From assembly GCA_946478965.1 (NCBI GenBank), contig CAMLDQ010000004.1, positions 1-52,245 on the forward strand: a stretch of 52,245 nucleotides of DNA. Reading direction: 5' to 3'. Source of the DNA: an uncultured Methylobacillus sp. GTDB taxonomy: Bacteria; Pseudomonadota; Gammaproteobacteria; Burkholderiales; Methylophilaceae. The position numbers were made by a program, and so were the translations under genes. Below are positions 7,369-15,812 of the stretch, one piece after another. Each line of letters begins with the position of its first letter. Position 1 is the first letter of the stretch. Under the pieces are notes generated by a model, which searched no databases, was not told where the DNA came from, and was given only the letters and a program-made list of their open reading frames with translations.

Positions 7369-8925
7369 TTATTTGTACCCATAGAATATCTCCTTGGAGG
7401 TGTCGCCGAAACCTGACTGTGTGAGCAGCGCCTGTTCGATATAGCGGCTGATGCGGGCTCGCATGGCTGGGACCAGCTCGCCTTCGTGGAACTTTGCAGG
7501 AAACTTGAAGGACAGCCATGCATACAGACTCAGATGTTTGCTCAGGTCCTCTGCAGCTTCCAGATGTTTTGCACTGTCTCCAGTCAGCCAGTCCGGTTCT
7601 GGTGGCAGCCGTTTCTTTCTGTCTGCGGCAAAGCTTTTCAGGCAGTCGACGAAGAAATCCCGTTCATGACTTCTGTCCAAGGACACGGGGGCGCAGGAGA
7701 AGGTGAATTTATGCCGTAGCGGCAAGTCGGGGGTATGCAGGTCGACCAGATGACCTTGGCTAATCTGGCTGTCGATGGCAGCCGTTTCGAAGATCGGGCT
7801 GTCGATACTGACCTGCGCTGCAAAATACGCCAGCAGCTCGCCTATTCTATTGGTATGCCGCACGTCCGAAAGTGTCTGCATATGGAGCAGGCTGGGCGTG
7901 ATGGGCAATTTCTGGAGCTCTGCTGTATCGGACGTGGTGAGCATGTGTTCGAGATGCAGCAGCTCGTCATCTTCGAAAGCTGTGACATAGCCGGTCGGAT
8001 AGATGCCATAGCGCCCGGCGCGGCCGGCGATCTGCCTGACTTCGGTGGCATTCAGGTTGCGTGTTGCAAGGCCATCGAACTTGTGGGTTGAGGAAAAAAC
8101 GACGCGCCGGATCGGCAGGTTCAACCCCATACCCACAGCGTCGGTTGCGACCAGGATATCCGCGGCACCACAATTGAAGCGGTGCGCTTCGGTACGTCGC
8201 ACTTCCGGCGACAGGGCGCCGTAGATACTGGCAACCCCGAATCCCCATTGTCGGAAGCGGGCGCTTAAGGTGAGGACATCCTTTCGAGTGAACGCGATGA
8301 CGGCATCGCCTTTGCACAGATTTTTTTTAAGATTCCGGCGATTGTAACTTGGGCCGCTCAAGCTGGTGGTTTCGAGGACCAGCGGCGTTTTTCGCTCGAG
8401 CCGGGTAGTGGAGTAGCTTTCACCCAATGCCTCAATGGCCCGGATGCAAGGCGCGGTGACCGCATCCGAACCGCAGACGAACACGCTTTTTGCCGGTACG
8501 CCTATCAATGCCGCCGTCCAGGCTGATCCGCGCGCCTCATCTTGTAGCATCTGGATTTCGTCGATGATGGCGACATCAACTTCCCGTCCTGCGTGCATCA
8601 TTTCTACGGTACTAGCCGTATGCTGCGCCCCGGGGATCAGCGTGCGTTCTTCGCCGGTGATCAGGTTGCAAGGGATACCGGCTTTCATGAGGCGATCGCG
8701 GATTTCCATGGCCAGCAGGCGCAGCGGCGCCAGATACACGCCAGACTTGGCTTGCTGCAAGGCCTGCAGCGCTTCGTAGGTTTTACCCGAGTTGGTCGGC
8801 CCCAAATGGAAATGGATATGTCGGCCAAGCGCGCGGGCGAGCGGGAATGTGGCGGCATAATCGTGCAGGCCCAGTGGCGCGGTGCGTGACGATGACGGAA
8901 CAGAACGGGCAGGCGGCGGGGCCAT
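7369..8925 (-). CDS. Suv3-like superfamily 2 RNA helicase
   Basis: 518 residues resembling the mitochondrial degradosome helicase Suv3. The Walker A motif is GPTNSGKT at 42-49, the DExH-like box DEIQ at 122-125, a TDAVGMGLNLP motif lies near 261, and motif VI is QIAGRAGR at 298-305. The C-terminal 200 residues are the helical region typical of Suv3. Suv3 unwinds RNA 3' to 5' with ATP, usually alongside an exoribonuclease. Bacterial homologues exist, mostly in proteobacteria, with little functional work. It is monocistronic, divergent from the LexA-like repressor, with 210 bp between them. The ATG at 8925 has only a weak ribosome site. Confidence 0.88.
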   Translation of the reverse strand: MAPPPARSVPSSSRTAPLGLHDYAATFPLARALGRHIHFHLGPTNSGKTYEALQALQQAKSGVYLAPLRLLAMEIRDRLMKAGIPCNLITGEERTLIPGAQHTASTVEMMHAGREVDVAIIDEIQMLQDEARGSAWTAALIGVPAKSVFVCGSDAVTAPCIRAIEALGESYSTTRLERKTPLVLETTSLSGPSYNRRNLKKNLCKGDAVIAFTRKDVLTLSARFRQWGFGVASIYGALSPEVRRTEAHRFNCGAADILVATDAVGMGLNLPIRRVVFSSTHKFDGLATRNLNATEVRQIAGRAGRYGIYPTGYVTAFEDDELLHLEHMLTTSDTAELQKLPITPSLLHMQTLSDVRHTNRIGELLAYFAAQVSIDSPIFETAAIDSQISQGHLVDLHTPDLPLRHKFTFSCAPVSLDRSHERDFFVDCLKSFAADRKKRLPPEPDWLTGDSAKHLEAAEDLSKHLSLYAWLSFKFPAKFHEGELVPAMRARISRYIEQALLTQSGFGDTSKEIFYGYK

Positions 8926-9100
8926 GATTACCGGGCGATGTCGGGATGTGGCAGGATCAAAAGCGTTAGTGCGCCTAATCTATGTCGGCAGAGTCACACT
9001 AGGTCAATGACGGCTCATCGGTCAGGCATGCCAGACCGACTGCCTTATTCGCAGCACTAACGGTTTCGTATTGTACACACTCCGGGTGCCGTGTAGGCGG

Positions 9101-9129
9101 TTGAATTTTATACGATCGTACAGTATGAT
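9101..9129 (+). promoter_or_regulatory. Sigma-70 promoter with palindromic operator in the spacer
   Basis: TTGAAT (9101-9106), a 17-bp spacer and TATGAT (9124-9129). The spacer contains the perfect palindrome TACGATCGTA (9111-9120). Read on the other strand this region is CTGTACGATCGTATAA: one half-site matches the LexA consensus CTGT, the other is degenerate. The predicted transcript start falls on the A of the downstream ATG at 9136, so the mRNA would be leaderless. Confidence 0.7.
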
Positions 9130-9135
9130 GGGTTC

Positions 9136-9714
9136 ATGGGAAAAGACCTCAACTACCTGGCCGTCCTGCAGGACTATTACGCCGATCACAAGACGCTGCC
9201 GTCGTATGCGCTGATTGCGCAGATGCTCGGTTTCAAATCCAAGAATGCAGTCACGGCACTGGTTGCGCGCCTCAAACTGCAAGGCTATCTGGACTCGGCG
9301 CCCGACAAGCGCCTCAAGCCGGGCGCGCGCTTTTTCGAGCGCGTGCTCGCAGAGAGCACGGTACGGGCAGGAATGCCTTCTTCGGCTGCGAGCGATGGGC
9401 AGGATAGCCTTTCGATCGACAGCTTCCTCGTCGAGCGCCCGTCGCAAACCGTCCTGATTGAGGTCAAAGGCGATTCCATGGTCGACGTCGGCATTATGCC
9501 GAACGATATTGTGGTGGTGGAAAAGCGGCAGATGGCAAATATCGGCGATGTGGTGGTCGCCATCGTCGATAACGAGTTCACCCTTAAAACCTTGGGCAAA
9601 GAGAAGGGGGAGTTCGTGCTTTATCCTGCAAACAAGGCCTATTCCACGATCCGTCCGCGCGGCCAGTTGGAGATTTTCGGAGTTGTCGTAGGGCAGTTCC
9701 GCAAGTACAAATAG
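9136..9714 (+). CDS. LexA-like self-cleaving transcriptional repressor (S24 family)
   Basis: 192 residues: an N-terminal LexA-type winged helix-turn-helix (LPSYALIAQMLGFKSKNAV, about 21-39) and a C-terminal S24 peptidase domain. The autocleavage site is probably Ala78-Gly79 (VRAG), the nucleophile Ser114 in GDSM, and the general base Lys151. RecA-stimulated self-cleavage after DNA damage is the family behaviour. The N-terminus differs clearly from canonical LexA, so this may be a second LexA-type regulator rather than the main one. No Shine-Dalgarno precedes the ATG, in line with the leaderless promoter at 9101-9129. The spacer palindrome suggests autoregulation, and the divergent helicase could be a second target (inference). 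Confidence 0.9.
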   Translation: MGKDLNYLAVLQDYYADHKTLPSYALIAQMLGFKSKNAVTALVARLKLQGYLDSAPDKRLKPGARFFERVLAESTVRAGMPSSAASDGQDSLSIDSFLVERPSQTVLIEVKGDSMVDVGIMPNDIVVVEKRQMANIGDVVVAIVDNEFTLKTLGKEKGEFVLYPANKAYSTIRPRGQLEIFGVVVGQFRKYK

Positions 9715-10070
9715 GCCTGGAATCCGCATGAAATCAGGCTGTTCATAGTCATCTTATGCACACTACCTCATGTAAGACTTTAAGAAATCCCCTAAGCTAC
9801 TAATCTATAATGCAAAGAATGTAACCTATTGATTTTTAAAGAGTGTAATAAAAGTTCAATTTTTAAGCGATTTAAAAAAATCCTTATCGCAGGTCAGGTT
9901 ACGGTTTTAAGTCACAGATGTTCACAGAGTTATCCACAGATTTTGTGGATTGTATATGGGTTTATTCCTGGTGTTGGCGATCAATTTTTTCATCCATTAC
10001 ACTACGGAATTGCCGCAGGGGAGGGCTGATGTCTTTCCGCGGCACCGAGCAACCTGAATAACGAAGCGTC
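9715..10070. other. 356-bp gene-free AT-rich region
   Basis: No convincing gene. The left two thirds (about 9760-9900) are strikingly AT-rich, with runs such as GATTTAAAAAAATCC and a TATAAT at 9806-9811. The right part holds a DnaA-box cluster (separate entry). A 66-codon open frame here lacks a ribosome site and coding character. Confidence 0.6.
9911..9952. promoter_or_regulatory. DnaA-box cluster
   Basis: A perfect consensus DnaA box TTATCCACA at 9930-9938, an inverted box-like TGTGGATTG at 9944-9952, and a weaker ATGTTCACA at 9918-9926. The core CACAGA recurs at 9913, 9923 and 9935, spaced 10 and 12 bp, close to one helical turn. It adjoins the AT-rich stretch, as in replication origins or DnaA-controlled promoters. 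No dnaA, dnaN or rep gene is in the window. Confidence 0.55.
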
Positions 10071-11165
10071 ATGCCTACATTGCTTACTCAAAGCATCGAA
10101 TTTTTCCAGAACGATCGCTGGTGGATTGTCCAGGTTTTCATCGTGGTACTCGCTACCGTGATTGCCAATTTCGTGGCGAATTATGTGCTCACGCAATTGC
10201 GCCGACGAGCGGAGGCCACCAGTACACCGTGGGACGATGCGGTGCTCACCGCCGCTTATAAGCCACTGGGATTGGTGATCTGGCTACAAGGGCTGGCGAT
10301 TGCAGCGCATATTGCCAAGCGGGAAAGCACGGCGACCATTTTCGACCTGGTCGATCCGGCAAGGCGCTTGGGCGTGGTGGTGATCGTGACATGGTTCCTG
10401 GTGCGTGCGGTCAAGGCGGCAGAAACCAGTTACACGGTCACGCATGCCTCCAGCGAAGAAGCGATGGATCGCACCACGCTGACCGCAATGAGCAATCTTG
10501 CCAAGATTTCCGTGGTGATTACCGGCGTACTGGTGGCGATGCAGTCCATGGGCTACAGCATTTCCGGCGTATTGGCGCTTGGCGGTGTCGGCGGCATCGC
10601 CATCGGCTTTGCCGCCAAGGATATGCTGGCCAACCTGTTCGGCAGCCTGATCATCTTTCTCGACCGGCCCTTCAAGATTGGCGATTGGATTCGCAGCCCG
10701 GACCGGCAGATCGAGGGCGTCGTAGAACATATCGGCTGGCGTATGACGGTTATCCGTACCTTCTCCAAAAATCCCGTGTACGTGCCGAACGCAGTTTTCG
10801 CCACGATTGCCATCGAGAATCCTTCCCGCATGACGCACCGGCGGATTCACGAGACGATCGGCATTCGTTATGCGGATTTCGACACGATGGAACGCATCAC
10901 ACAGCAGGTGAAGGCGATGTTGCTGGCGCATCCCGAAATCGACAGCGAAATGACGCTCATGGTCAATTTCAACAATTTCGGCGCCAGCTCACTGGATTTC
11001 TTCATCTACACCTTTACCAAGACCACCGTGTGGGAGCGTTTTCATGAGGTGAAACAGGAAATCCTGCTTGCGGTCGGCCGCATCATCGCCGCCAATGGGG
11101 CGGAAATCGCGTTTCCGACCTCGACGGTGCATCTGCAGGTGGAGCGAGGCGAGCCACCGGCCTAA
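10071..11165 (+). CDS. MscS-family mechanosensitive ion channel
   Basis: 364 residues with N-terminal transmembrane helices (first near residues 20-43), then the pore helix and start of the beta domain. The signature is GVLALGGVGGIAIGFAAKDMLANLFGSLIIFLDRPFKIGDWI, abbreviated here as the stretch at about residues 165-205. A cytosolic alpha-beta cage follows, with IPN-like YVPNAVF. MscS channels open under membrane tension to release osmolytes. The length is in the range of YnaI/YbdG-type members. Its stop overlaps the convergent LysR stop by 4 bp. Confidence 0.93.
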   Translation: MPTLLTQSIEFFQNDRWWIVQVFIVVLATVIANFVANYVLTQLRRRAEATSTPWDDAVLTAAYKPLGLVIWLQGLAIAAHIAKRESTATIFDLVDPARRLGVVVIVTWFLVRAVKAAETSYTVTHASSEEAMDRTTLTAMSNLAKISVVITGVLVAMQSMGYSISGVLALGGVGGIAIGFAAKDMLANLFGSLIIFLDRPFKIGDWIRSPDRQIEGVVEHIGWRMTVIRTFSKNPVYVPNAVFATIAIENPSRMTHRRIHETIGIRYADFDTMERITQQVKAMLLAHPEIDSEMTLMVNFNNFGASSLDFFIYTFTKTTVWERFHEVKQEILLAVGRIIAANGAEIAFPTSTVHLQVERGEPPA

Positions 11166-12127
11166 ATGTGGTGTGCCAGATTGGGCTGGATGGCGTTGCA
11201 AGCCGCGTCCGGGCAGCATGCCAGATAGTGCAGCTGTTCGCGGCCGAACAACTCGGTAATCCAGTCCACGAATGCCCGCACATTCGCTGAAAGATGGCGG
11301 TTCTGCAGATACACGATATGGATGGGGCTGGCCTCGGCAATGAGGTCGGGGAGTATGCGCTGCAAGCGGCCGGATACAATATGTGCTCGCACGCTGAAAT
11401 ACGGCAATTGGACTATCCCGATGTCGGCCAATGCGGCAGCCACGCAGGCATCGATATCATTCAGGGCAATTCTGCGTTGCCCGTGGATAGTTACTTTTTC
11501 ACCGTTATCGAGGTACTGAAAGCCCAGCACGCGACCGGTGCGCGGCGATAAGAAATTCACGACGTTGTGCTCTGCCAGCTCCTTCAATGTGTGTGGAGTG
11601 CCGTGCCGTTCCAGATAAGCGGGTGTGGCGCATGTGATGGGGCGCGTTTCGATCAACTTGCGCGCTACCAGCGATTCATCGATAGGCATGCCGCCGCGAA
11701 TGGCGCAATCAATGCCTTCCTCCAGCAGATCCACTGCGCGATCGGTACACCCTAGCTCCAGCTCGATGTCGGGATAGCGCCTGAAGAAGTCGTCAATGGC
11801 CGGCAGAATGATGTGGCGTCCCAGCGTGCCTGAGGTATCGACGCGCAGCCGTCCCTTGTAGGTGCGGTTGGCTTGGGAGACGGCCGACTCCATGTCGTCC
11901 AGCTCGTTCAGCAGATGTACAGCTCGAGCGTAATACGCCATACCGTCTGCGGTTGCGCTGATGCGGCGCGTGGTTCGATGCAGCAGTTTGATGCCCAGAT
12001 GTTTTTCCAGTTTGGCGATCTGTGCCGATAAGGTCGCCTTGGGCATATTGAGGGAAAGGGCGGCCTTGGTGAAGCTGTTCAGCTCCACTACCCGCGCAAA
12101 TGCCAGCATGGTGGCGAATCGATCCAT
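11162..12127 (-). CDS. LysR-family transcriptional regulator (CrgA-like)
   Basis: 321 residues: an N-terminal helix-turn-helix (FTKAALSLNMPKATLSAQIAKLE, about 18-40) and a LysR substrate-binding domain (about 90-295) with TRPITCATPAYLERHG. It is divergent from an SDR gene across 145 bp, the usual arrangement for a LysR and its target. A 14-bp perfect palindrome lies 9 bp upstream of its start. The effector is unknown. Confidence 0.93.
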   Translation of the reverse strand: MDRFATMLAFARVVELNSFTKAALSLNMPKATLSAQIAKLEKHLGIKLLHRTTRRISATADGMAYYARAVHLLNELDDMESAVSQANRTYKGRLRVDTSGTLGRHIILPAIDDFFRRYPDIELELGCTDRAVDLLEEGIDCAIRGGMPIDESLVARKLIETRPITCATPAYLERHGTPHTLKELAEHNVVNFLSPRTGRVLGFQYLDNGEKVTIHGQRRIALNDIDACVAAALADIGIVQLPYFSVRAHIVSGRLQRILPDLIAEASPIHIVYLQNRHLSANVRAFVDWITELFGREQLHYLACCPDAACNAIQPNLAHHI

Positions 12128-12135
12128 AATTATTG

Positions 12136-12149
12136 TCTATATATATAGA
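12136..12149. promoter_or_regulatory. Candidate LysR operator (14-bp palindrome)
   Basis: TCTATATATATAGA is a perfect palindrome in the LysR-SDR divergent region, 9 bp upstream of the LysR start. The position suits autoregulation, but the low complexity of the sequence (alternating TA) means it could equally be promoter DNA. Confidence 0.4.
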
Positions 12150-12272
12150 ACAGTATTTCCAATATTAACTTATTTATCTCTAATAACCGCATAAATATAC
12201 TGGCTCCGGCGTTTTGCGATGCACGGCAAACGTATCTTCAACCAATAGCGAATCATGAAAAGGAGCCGGATC

Positions 12273-13019
12273 ATGGAAAATAGACTTGCAGGAAAAATCG
12301 CGGTGGTTACGGGGGCATCCAAAGGCATCGGAGCCGCCATAGCAAAGCGTCTGGCCGGAGAAGGTGCGGCCGTTGTCGTGAATTATGCTTCCAGCCAGAA
12401 GGATGCCGATCAGGTGGTTGCCGAAATTGTGCGGGGAGGAGGACGCGCGATCGCAGTCAAGGCCGATCTCTCGGTCAGGGCGGATATCGAAAGACTGTTC
12501 GCCGCGACCCAGCATGCCTTCGGGGCGGTCGACATCCTCGTCAATAATGCCGGCATTTACAATCCGGCCCCGCTGGAAGAAGTGACCGAAGAGCATTTCT
12601 ACAAGCATATCAACCTCAATATGCTGGGCCTGGTAATCAGCACCCAGGAAGCGGTAAAACATTTCAATCGTGAAGGTGGCAGCATCGTTAACATTAGCTC
12701 TGTGGTGAGTACGTTGGGGATGCCGGGGCTGTCGATTTACAGCTCGACCAAAGCGGCAGTCGATGCGCTGACGCGCTCCTTGTCCAAGGAGCTGGCGCCA
12801 CGCAGGATTCGCGTCAATTCGGTGAATCCAGGCATGGTGGAGACGGAAGGCTTGCACGCCACCGGGTTCATTGAAAGCAGGCAGCAAATTGAAGCAATAA
12901 CGCCATTGGGTCGGATTGGGCAGCCGGAGGATATCGCCCCTGCCGTCGCATTTCTTGCCTCGGGCGATGCATCCTGGATTACCGGTGAGACCTTGTATAT
13001 TTCGGGAGGACTACGCTGA
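12273..13019 (+). CDS. Short-chain dehydrogenase/reductase
   Basis: 248 residues with the classical SDR plan. The cofactor loop is TGASKGIGAAIAKRL near residue 14, with NNAG near 94, a catalytic Ser near 142 (NISSVVS), and the YxxxK motif in YSSTKAAVDAL near 155. The C-terminal GRIGQPEDIAPAVAFLASGDASWITGETL is typical of 3-ketoacyl-ACP-reductase-like and glucose-dehydrogenase-like SDRs. An NADP(H)-dependent carbonyl/alcohol oxidoreductase is likely; the substrate is unknown. The ATG at 12273 follows AAAAGGAG at good spacing, better than the ATG at 12255. It is probably controlled by the divergent LysR. Confidence 0.9.
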   Translation: MENRLAGKIAVVTGASKGIGAAIAKRLAGEGAAVVVNYASSQKDADQVVAEIVRGGGRAIAVKADLSVRADIERLFAATQHAFGAVDILVNNAGIYNPAPLEEVTEEHFYKHINLNMLGLVISTQEAVKHFNREGGSIVNISSVVSTLGMPGLSIYSSTKAAVDALTRSLSKELAPRRIRVNSVNPGMVETEGLHATGFIESRQQIEAITPLGRIGQPEDIAPAVAFLASGDASWITGETLYISGGLR

Positions 13020-13053
13020 CGCCAGCGAGGCATTACGGGCGGGATGCAGATGT

Positions 13054-13130
13054 TGGCGGAGTGGACGGGACTCGAACCCGCGACCCCCGGCGTGACAGGC
13101 CGGTATTCTAACCAACTGAACTACCACTCC
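13054..13130 (-). tRNA. tRNA-Asp (anticodon GTC)
   Basis: A 77-nt cloverleaf on the minus strand. The acceptor GGAGTGG (5' end at 13130) pairs with CCACTCC, followed by discriminator G and an encoded CCA (13054-13056). The D-arm AGTTCAGTTGGTTAGA, an anticodon loop CTGTCAC giving GTC, and the T-arm GGGTTCGAGTCCC are all present. Standard bacterial tRNA-Asp. Confidence 0.97.
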
Positions 13131-13312
13131 ATTGCTGCGGGAATATCGCCAGGCGCCGATGTTCCCGTTGCACTTTCATGCACGCATGGCTTAGATGCGA
13201 AGCAAGAAGGGCGGCATCATATACCAGCACGTTAACAATTTCCAGTGATTTCGATGCCGCGCTTGCGGCACCAGCATGCAACAAAACGACGAGGGCGTGG
13301 CATACTGTTTTC

Positions 13313-13564
13313 ATGAGGCCTGAAATCCTGTTCGAACTGCTGACCGAGGTGGAAAAGGAAGACCCGATCGACTTCTCCGGTTTGCCTTTCGATGCAAATG
13401 ATTTACGCAGATTGGCCTGCCTGAATGTGATGGAGATCATCGGGTATTGGGCGCAGGAGCCCGTGGAGGAGCGGGAGCTCATCATGGCTGCGACCGTGGT
13501 CAGGTTGGTACTGGAGAACATGGTGCTGAATGCGCGTATCGCCATCCTGAATCGGGAAGAATGA
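13313..13564 (+). CDS. Small conserved-type hypothetical protein (83 aa)
   Basis: 83 residues from ATG 13313: acidic, helical, no signal peptide. It begins MRPEILFELLTEVEKEDP and ends in a hydrophobic helix (TVVRLVLENMVLNARIAIL). A longer frame reaches back to 13178, but there is no support for that part, which runs close to the tRNA. No family recognised. Codon use and the ordered helix pattern suggest a real cytosolic protein. Confidence 0.6.
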   Translation: MRPEILFELLTEVEKEDPIDFSGLPFDANDLRRLACLNVMEIIGYWAQEPVEERELIMAATVVRLVLENMVLNARIAILNREE

Positions 13565-13645
13565 ACGCACAATCCTGTAGGGGACACGTGCGCCGAATGC
13601 CTTTACAATGCAGCCACTTATGACCGGGAGACTCTCCGGATAGCC

Positions 13646-13978
13646 ATGACTTGTAAAATGCCTTACTTCAGCTTATTCCGCATTGCGCTATTGTTCCTGA
13701 TTCTGGCTGCCCCCTTTCCCTCCTCGGCCAAGGATGTGGCGACGGAGCAGTACAATACCTATGCTGCCCGCAAACATTACGACGAAGCCCAAGAGGAATA
13801 CGCGACTGTAAGCGAGCAGGTCGAAGCGCAGGCAAGACGCGTAGCGGACGAGAATGAGCGTCTCAAGGAGCTGCGCAAGCAACAGGCGTCTGCCAAGACG
13901 CGTATGGACAAAGCCAAGATTCGTCTCGACCAGCAGCAGAAGGCGCTGGACAAGGCATGGGGCGGCGGCGGGAACTGA
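13646..13978 (+). CDS. Secreted coiled-coil protein of unknown function
   Basis: 110 residues: a signal peptide (LLFLILAAPFPSSA|KD) and a mature part that is almost entirely a charged coiled coil with heptad-like Glu/Lys/Arg/Gln (about 40-102), ending in a Gly tail. A periplasmic helical rod is likely. It lies 15 bp upstream of the DUF455 gene and may be co-transcribed with it. No named family is recognised. Confidence 0.65.
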   Translation: MTCKMPYFSLFRIALLFLILAAPFPSSAKDVATEQYNTYAARKHYDEAQEEYATVSEQVEAQARRVADENERLKELRKQQASAKTRMDKAKIRLDQQQKALDKAWGGGGN

Positions 13979-13993
13979 AGCGGGTGCGGGCTC

Positions 13994-14818
13994 ATGGCTG
14001 AGCAGGGAATGGCACCGACCGAACTGCGCCGTGCGGCATTGGGATGGCTACAGTGCTGCGATCCTGCCGAAAAAACCGTCGGGGTTACCGAGCTAGCGCG
14101 ACAGTGGCGCGAGGGGCGACTGCTGCTCGATGTGCGCGTCGAGCAGCATCCGGACGCCGCGATTCCCGGGCGTCCTGACCAACCTGCATTGGTCTCACCT
14201 TCGGCCCTCAAGCGGCGTAGTCTGTCCAGCCTCGAAGGGCGCGCGGTGATGATTCATGCGTTCGCACACATCGAATTCAATGCCATTAATCTTGCCCTGG
14301 ATGCCCTGTGGCGTTTCCCTGGAATGCCATCCGATTTTTATGGCGACTGGCTGCAAGTGGCGGCCGAAGAGGCATACCACTTCACCCTGCTTTCCAATCA
14401 CTTGCAATCCATGGGGGCGGCCTATGGCGATTTCCCTGCGCATAACGGGTTGTGGGAAATGGCTGAACGCACCAGCCACGACTTGCTTGCCCGCATGGCA
14501 TTGGTGCCAAGAACCCTGGAAGCGCGCGGACTGGATGTGTCGCCGGCATTGCGCGACAAATTCGCCCGGGCGGGAGATGACGCTGCAGCGGCCATTCTCG
14601 ACATTATCCTGCGGGATGAGATCGGGCATGTCCGCATCGGCAATCACTGGTACAACTGGCTCTGCGCGCAGCGCGCGCTGGATCCGTTGGATGCCTACCA
14701 GAAGCTGGCACAGGCGCACAATGCGCCCCAGATGCGCGGACCATTCAACCTGGACGCGCGTCGGGCGGCAGGGTTTTCGGAGCGCGAACTGGCTACCCTG
14801 TATGCGACTAAACCCTGA
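13994..14818 (+). CDS. DUF455 family ferritin-like protein
   Basis: 274 residues matching DUF455. A long four-helix ferritin-like core carries candidate metal ligands in AFAHIEFNAINLALDA, AAEEAYHFTLL and LRDEIGHVRIGNHWY. The pattern of Glu and His pairs indicates a di-iron (or di-manganese) site. MiaE, the tRNA hydroxylase, has a related fold, but the DUF455 reaction is not established. It starts shortly after the coiled-coil gene. An ATG at 14009 is an alternative start. Confidence 0.85.
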   Translation: MAEQGMAPTELRRAALGWLQCCDPAEKTVGVTELARQWREGRLLLDVRVEQHPDAAIPGRPDQPALVSPSALKRRSLSSLEGRAVMIHAFAHIEFNAINLALDALWRFPGMPSDFYGDWLQVAAEEAYHFTLLSNHLQSMGAAYGDFPAHNGLWEMAERTSHDLLARMALVPRTLEARGLDVSPALRDKFARAGDDAAAAILDIILRDEIGHVRIGNHWYNWLCAQRALDPLDAYQKLAQAHNAPQMRGPFNLDARRAAGFSERELATLYATKP

Positions 14819-14975
14819 GCTTCAACGTCCATCTATCCAGGCATGTCGTCTGATGACGACACGCCCTCAACATCACGGACAAAAAAATCCATGGGTCGAA
14901 TTGCCAGACGCATTTAGGCAGGCTTAGCCATGTTTTTGCGCAACGGCATGAAGTGTCTCTATTCGACGACAACAG

Positions 14976-15203
14976 CTATTTTTTCTTGCTGCCGTAGTCG
15001 TCCACGCCGTGGCCGATAATGCCGCCGATGGCAGCACCGCCTACCGTGCCAATCGAGCTTCCGCCCGTCAATACTGCCCCAGCCACGCCACCTACGGCAG
15101 CACCAACGGCGGCATTCTTCTGACGCGTGCTCATGTCTGCGCAGCCACCCAGTGCCATCGTGCCGGCCAGGATGAGAGTCATGGTTATTTTGGGATATCG
15201 CAT
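14976..15203 (-). CDS. Glycine-zipper lipoprotein
   Basis: 75 residues from ATG 15203 behind GGAGG. A leader ends in the lipobox LGGC (Cys near residue 21). The mature part is a Gly/Ala-rich stretch (AAVGAAVGGVAGAVLTGGSSIG, then GGAAIGGIIGHGVDD) forming two glycine-zipper hairpins, with a Lys tail. It resembles the OsmB/YmgG-type envelope lipoproteins, often induced by osmotic stress. Single gene, no partner visible. Confidence 0.85.
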   Translation of the reverse strand: MRYPKITMTLILAGTMALGGCADMSTRQKNAAVGAAVGGVAGAVLTGGSSIGTVGGAAIGGIIGHGVDDYGSKKK

Positions 15204-15613
15204 AATGCCTCCGTGATTAACCCCTGATGGGGGACAATCGGATACCTGCAAGCACTATGCCATTTGCCTTGGTGAACGCGTCAAGCAATGCGCTGGCCAC
15301 AATCTACGCACGTATCAGAGAAGAGAGTGGGCACTATGAGGCACAAATAGCAGGTGCGCGCCATCGATTCGTCGCTGAAATGTCGCCGAATAGCAACAAC
15401 TCTGATTCGACTATTCACTAGTTGAGGCGTCGCAGACAAGCCAAGTCTCTCTTGCTCCCGCACACAGGATATGCCCCGTGCAGGAGGCGAAGAGGCATTA
15501 CAGCGGGCAAGAAACTGGAAATTCAGGGGAATGTAGCCCTGACCGGCTTGGGGGCCGGCTAACACGTGGCTACGAGTGGTGCCAGGCGCTAGCGCATCAC
15601 GGCGTGCAAGGCG
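15204..15613. other. 410-bp region without a supported gene
   Basis: Several short frames on both strands lack ribosome sites and recognisable products. One minus-strand 27-codon frame near 15290-15373 has two CxxC pairs (CYLC and CVDC), but nothing else supports it. No repeat or mobile-element end was seen. It may be decayed coding sequence. Confidence 0.5.
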
Positions 15614-15781
15614 TCATGCACAGCAAGCCAATGCGGGTACGCACTGGCGGGAGTCGGAGGCCTTGGCATCCGAAGGTCCTGCGACAACACCGTCGTAGCG
15701 GGCGGCGAGCTTTACTGCGTCTTCGCGCGTTGCTGCCTCGACTATAAAAGTTTCCGATTCGTCATAACATAACCACTGCAT
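15614..15781 (-). CDS. Small hypothetical protein (55 aa)
   Basis: Starts at ATG 15781 with AAGGAG seven bases upstream. The N-terminal 40 residues (MQWLCYDESETFIVEAATREDAVKLAARYDG) read as a compact beta-alpha-beta unit: two strands and an amphipathic helix. The C-terminus is Cys-containing. No family recognised. The longer version starting at 15811 is less likely because the ribosome site fits 15781. Confidence 0.55.
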   Translation of the reverse strand: MQWLCYDESETFIVEAATREDAVKLAARYDGVVAGPSDAKASDSRQCVPALACCA

Positions 15782-15812
15782 GGTACTTCTCCTTATCAAC
15801 TTCACAAACATC

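Noticed and set aside
9829..10029. 66-codon frame across the AT-rich DnaA-box region
   Set aside because: No ribosome site, low-complexity Lys/Phe-rich start, and better explained as regulatory DNA.
12136..12149. Reading the TA-rich palindrome as a LexA box
   Set aside because: CTGT and ACAA half-sites are present nearby, but the spacing is 13 bp rather than 8, so it does not fit LexA.
15227..15421. 64-codon plus-strand frame
   Set aside because: No ribosome site and no recognisable product; overlaps other equally weak frames.
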